DNA from: SZUA-430 sp964547645
GTDB lineage: Bacteria > Pseudomonadota > Alphaproteobacteria > Micropepsales > Micropepsaceae
Assembly (NCBI GenBank): GCA_964547645.1
Contig: CAZJOM010000010.1
Location: 1 to 64,000 of the forward strand
Direction: 5' to 3'
DNA: 64,000 bases
Of the stretch, positions 63,871-64,000 are shown piece after piece. The translations under genes were made by a program, and so were the position numbers. How positions within the stretch are numbered: position 1 is the stretch's first letter; each line of letters opens with the position of its first letter. Below the pieces are notes generated by a model. That model searched no databases. It was not told the DNA's origin and saw nothing but the letters and a program-made list of their open reading frames with translations.

Positions 63871-64000
63871 CGGAAGACCTGCGTGAAGTCGATGTGCTAC
63901 GTACCAGCAATACCCGTCAAAGCGCAGCGGTTCGTGCAGTGGGTTGCTTCAACTCCCTTGCGAGTTGTTCTAGGGTTGTTCTACGGCACATGCTGTTGGG

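Overview
The window is GC-rich chromosomal DNA with densely packed genes on both strands, most probably from an alphaproteobacterium that I cannot place below class. Support comes from an alphaproteobacterial-type LexA box (GTTC-N7-GTTC), a GcrA-like regulator, a RibB-RibX protein, an ArsR/ArsI/ArsC/aquaporin/ArsK/ArsN2 arsenic cluster, and a BchE-like radical SAM protein. I saw no rRNA, tRNA, CRISPR array or intact transposon. A run of exactly 100 N (59057-59156) marks an assembly gap inside one gene. No gene-free stretch exceeds 300 bases.

Layout. 0-5.6 kb: tail of a methyltransferase, a DUF2239-DUF1330 pair behind an unusual palindromic promoter, an arginase-ornithine cyclodeaminase operon (arginine to ornithine to proline), DUF4259 and DUF2786 genes and an SDR. 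5.7-9.4 kb: a membrane-tethered tandem ClpP/SDH-type protease in which only the second copy keeps the serine, an unknown membrane protein and a pentapeptide-repeat protein. 9.4-14.0 kb: a six-gene arsenic operon on the minus strand (arsR, arsI, a TauD/TfdA dioxygenase, arsC, an aquaporin, an ArsK-like MFS pump) with divergent arsN2. 14-25.4 kb: envelope and metabolic genes (DUF4919, EF-hand lipoprotein, amidase, PAN-domain protein, GST, CapA, MHS transporter, serine hydrolase).

25.5-48.2 kb: bchE-like gene, a second serine hydrolase, alpha/beta hydrolase, VOC protein, GMC oxidoreductase, MMPL/RND exporter, outer-membrane proteins, purU-chorismate mutase, histidine kinase, endonuclease I lipoprotein, a racemase-D-cysteine desulfhydrase pair, an HTH-RibB-RibX fusion, SDR, metallo-beta-lactamase-fold protein, a GNAT remnant, MAPEG protein and an AraC regulator. 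48.3-56.5 kb: the conserved trio of circularly permuted ATP-grasp, alpha-E and transglutaminase genes, a three-PAS histidine kinase, a periplasmic proline-rich protein, a second AraC regulator and a membrane protein.

56.6-59.3 kb is the most unusual part: an S24/XRE phage-type repressor with a 55-residue two-helix membrane protein, facing a LexA-box-controlled gene for an 81-residue basic membrane protein, followed by clustered hairpins, a GcrA-like regulator and a DUF6362-like phage-type gene broken by the gap. I read it as a phage-derived regulatory island. 59.5-64 kb: chemoreceptor, lipid-anchored cytochrome c', two secreted or anchored proteins and a rhomboid protease.

Several genes (431, arsR, 43082, 57971) have a -35/-10 pair ending 7-8 bases before the start codon and no Shine-Dalgarno sequence, which suggests leaderless mRNAs. 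Several start codons were moved downstream of the longest frame on Shine-Dalgarno, signal-peptide or family grounds, as noted in each entry.
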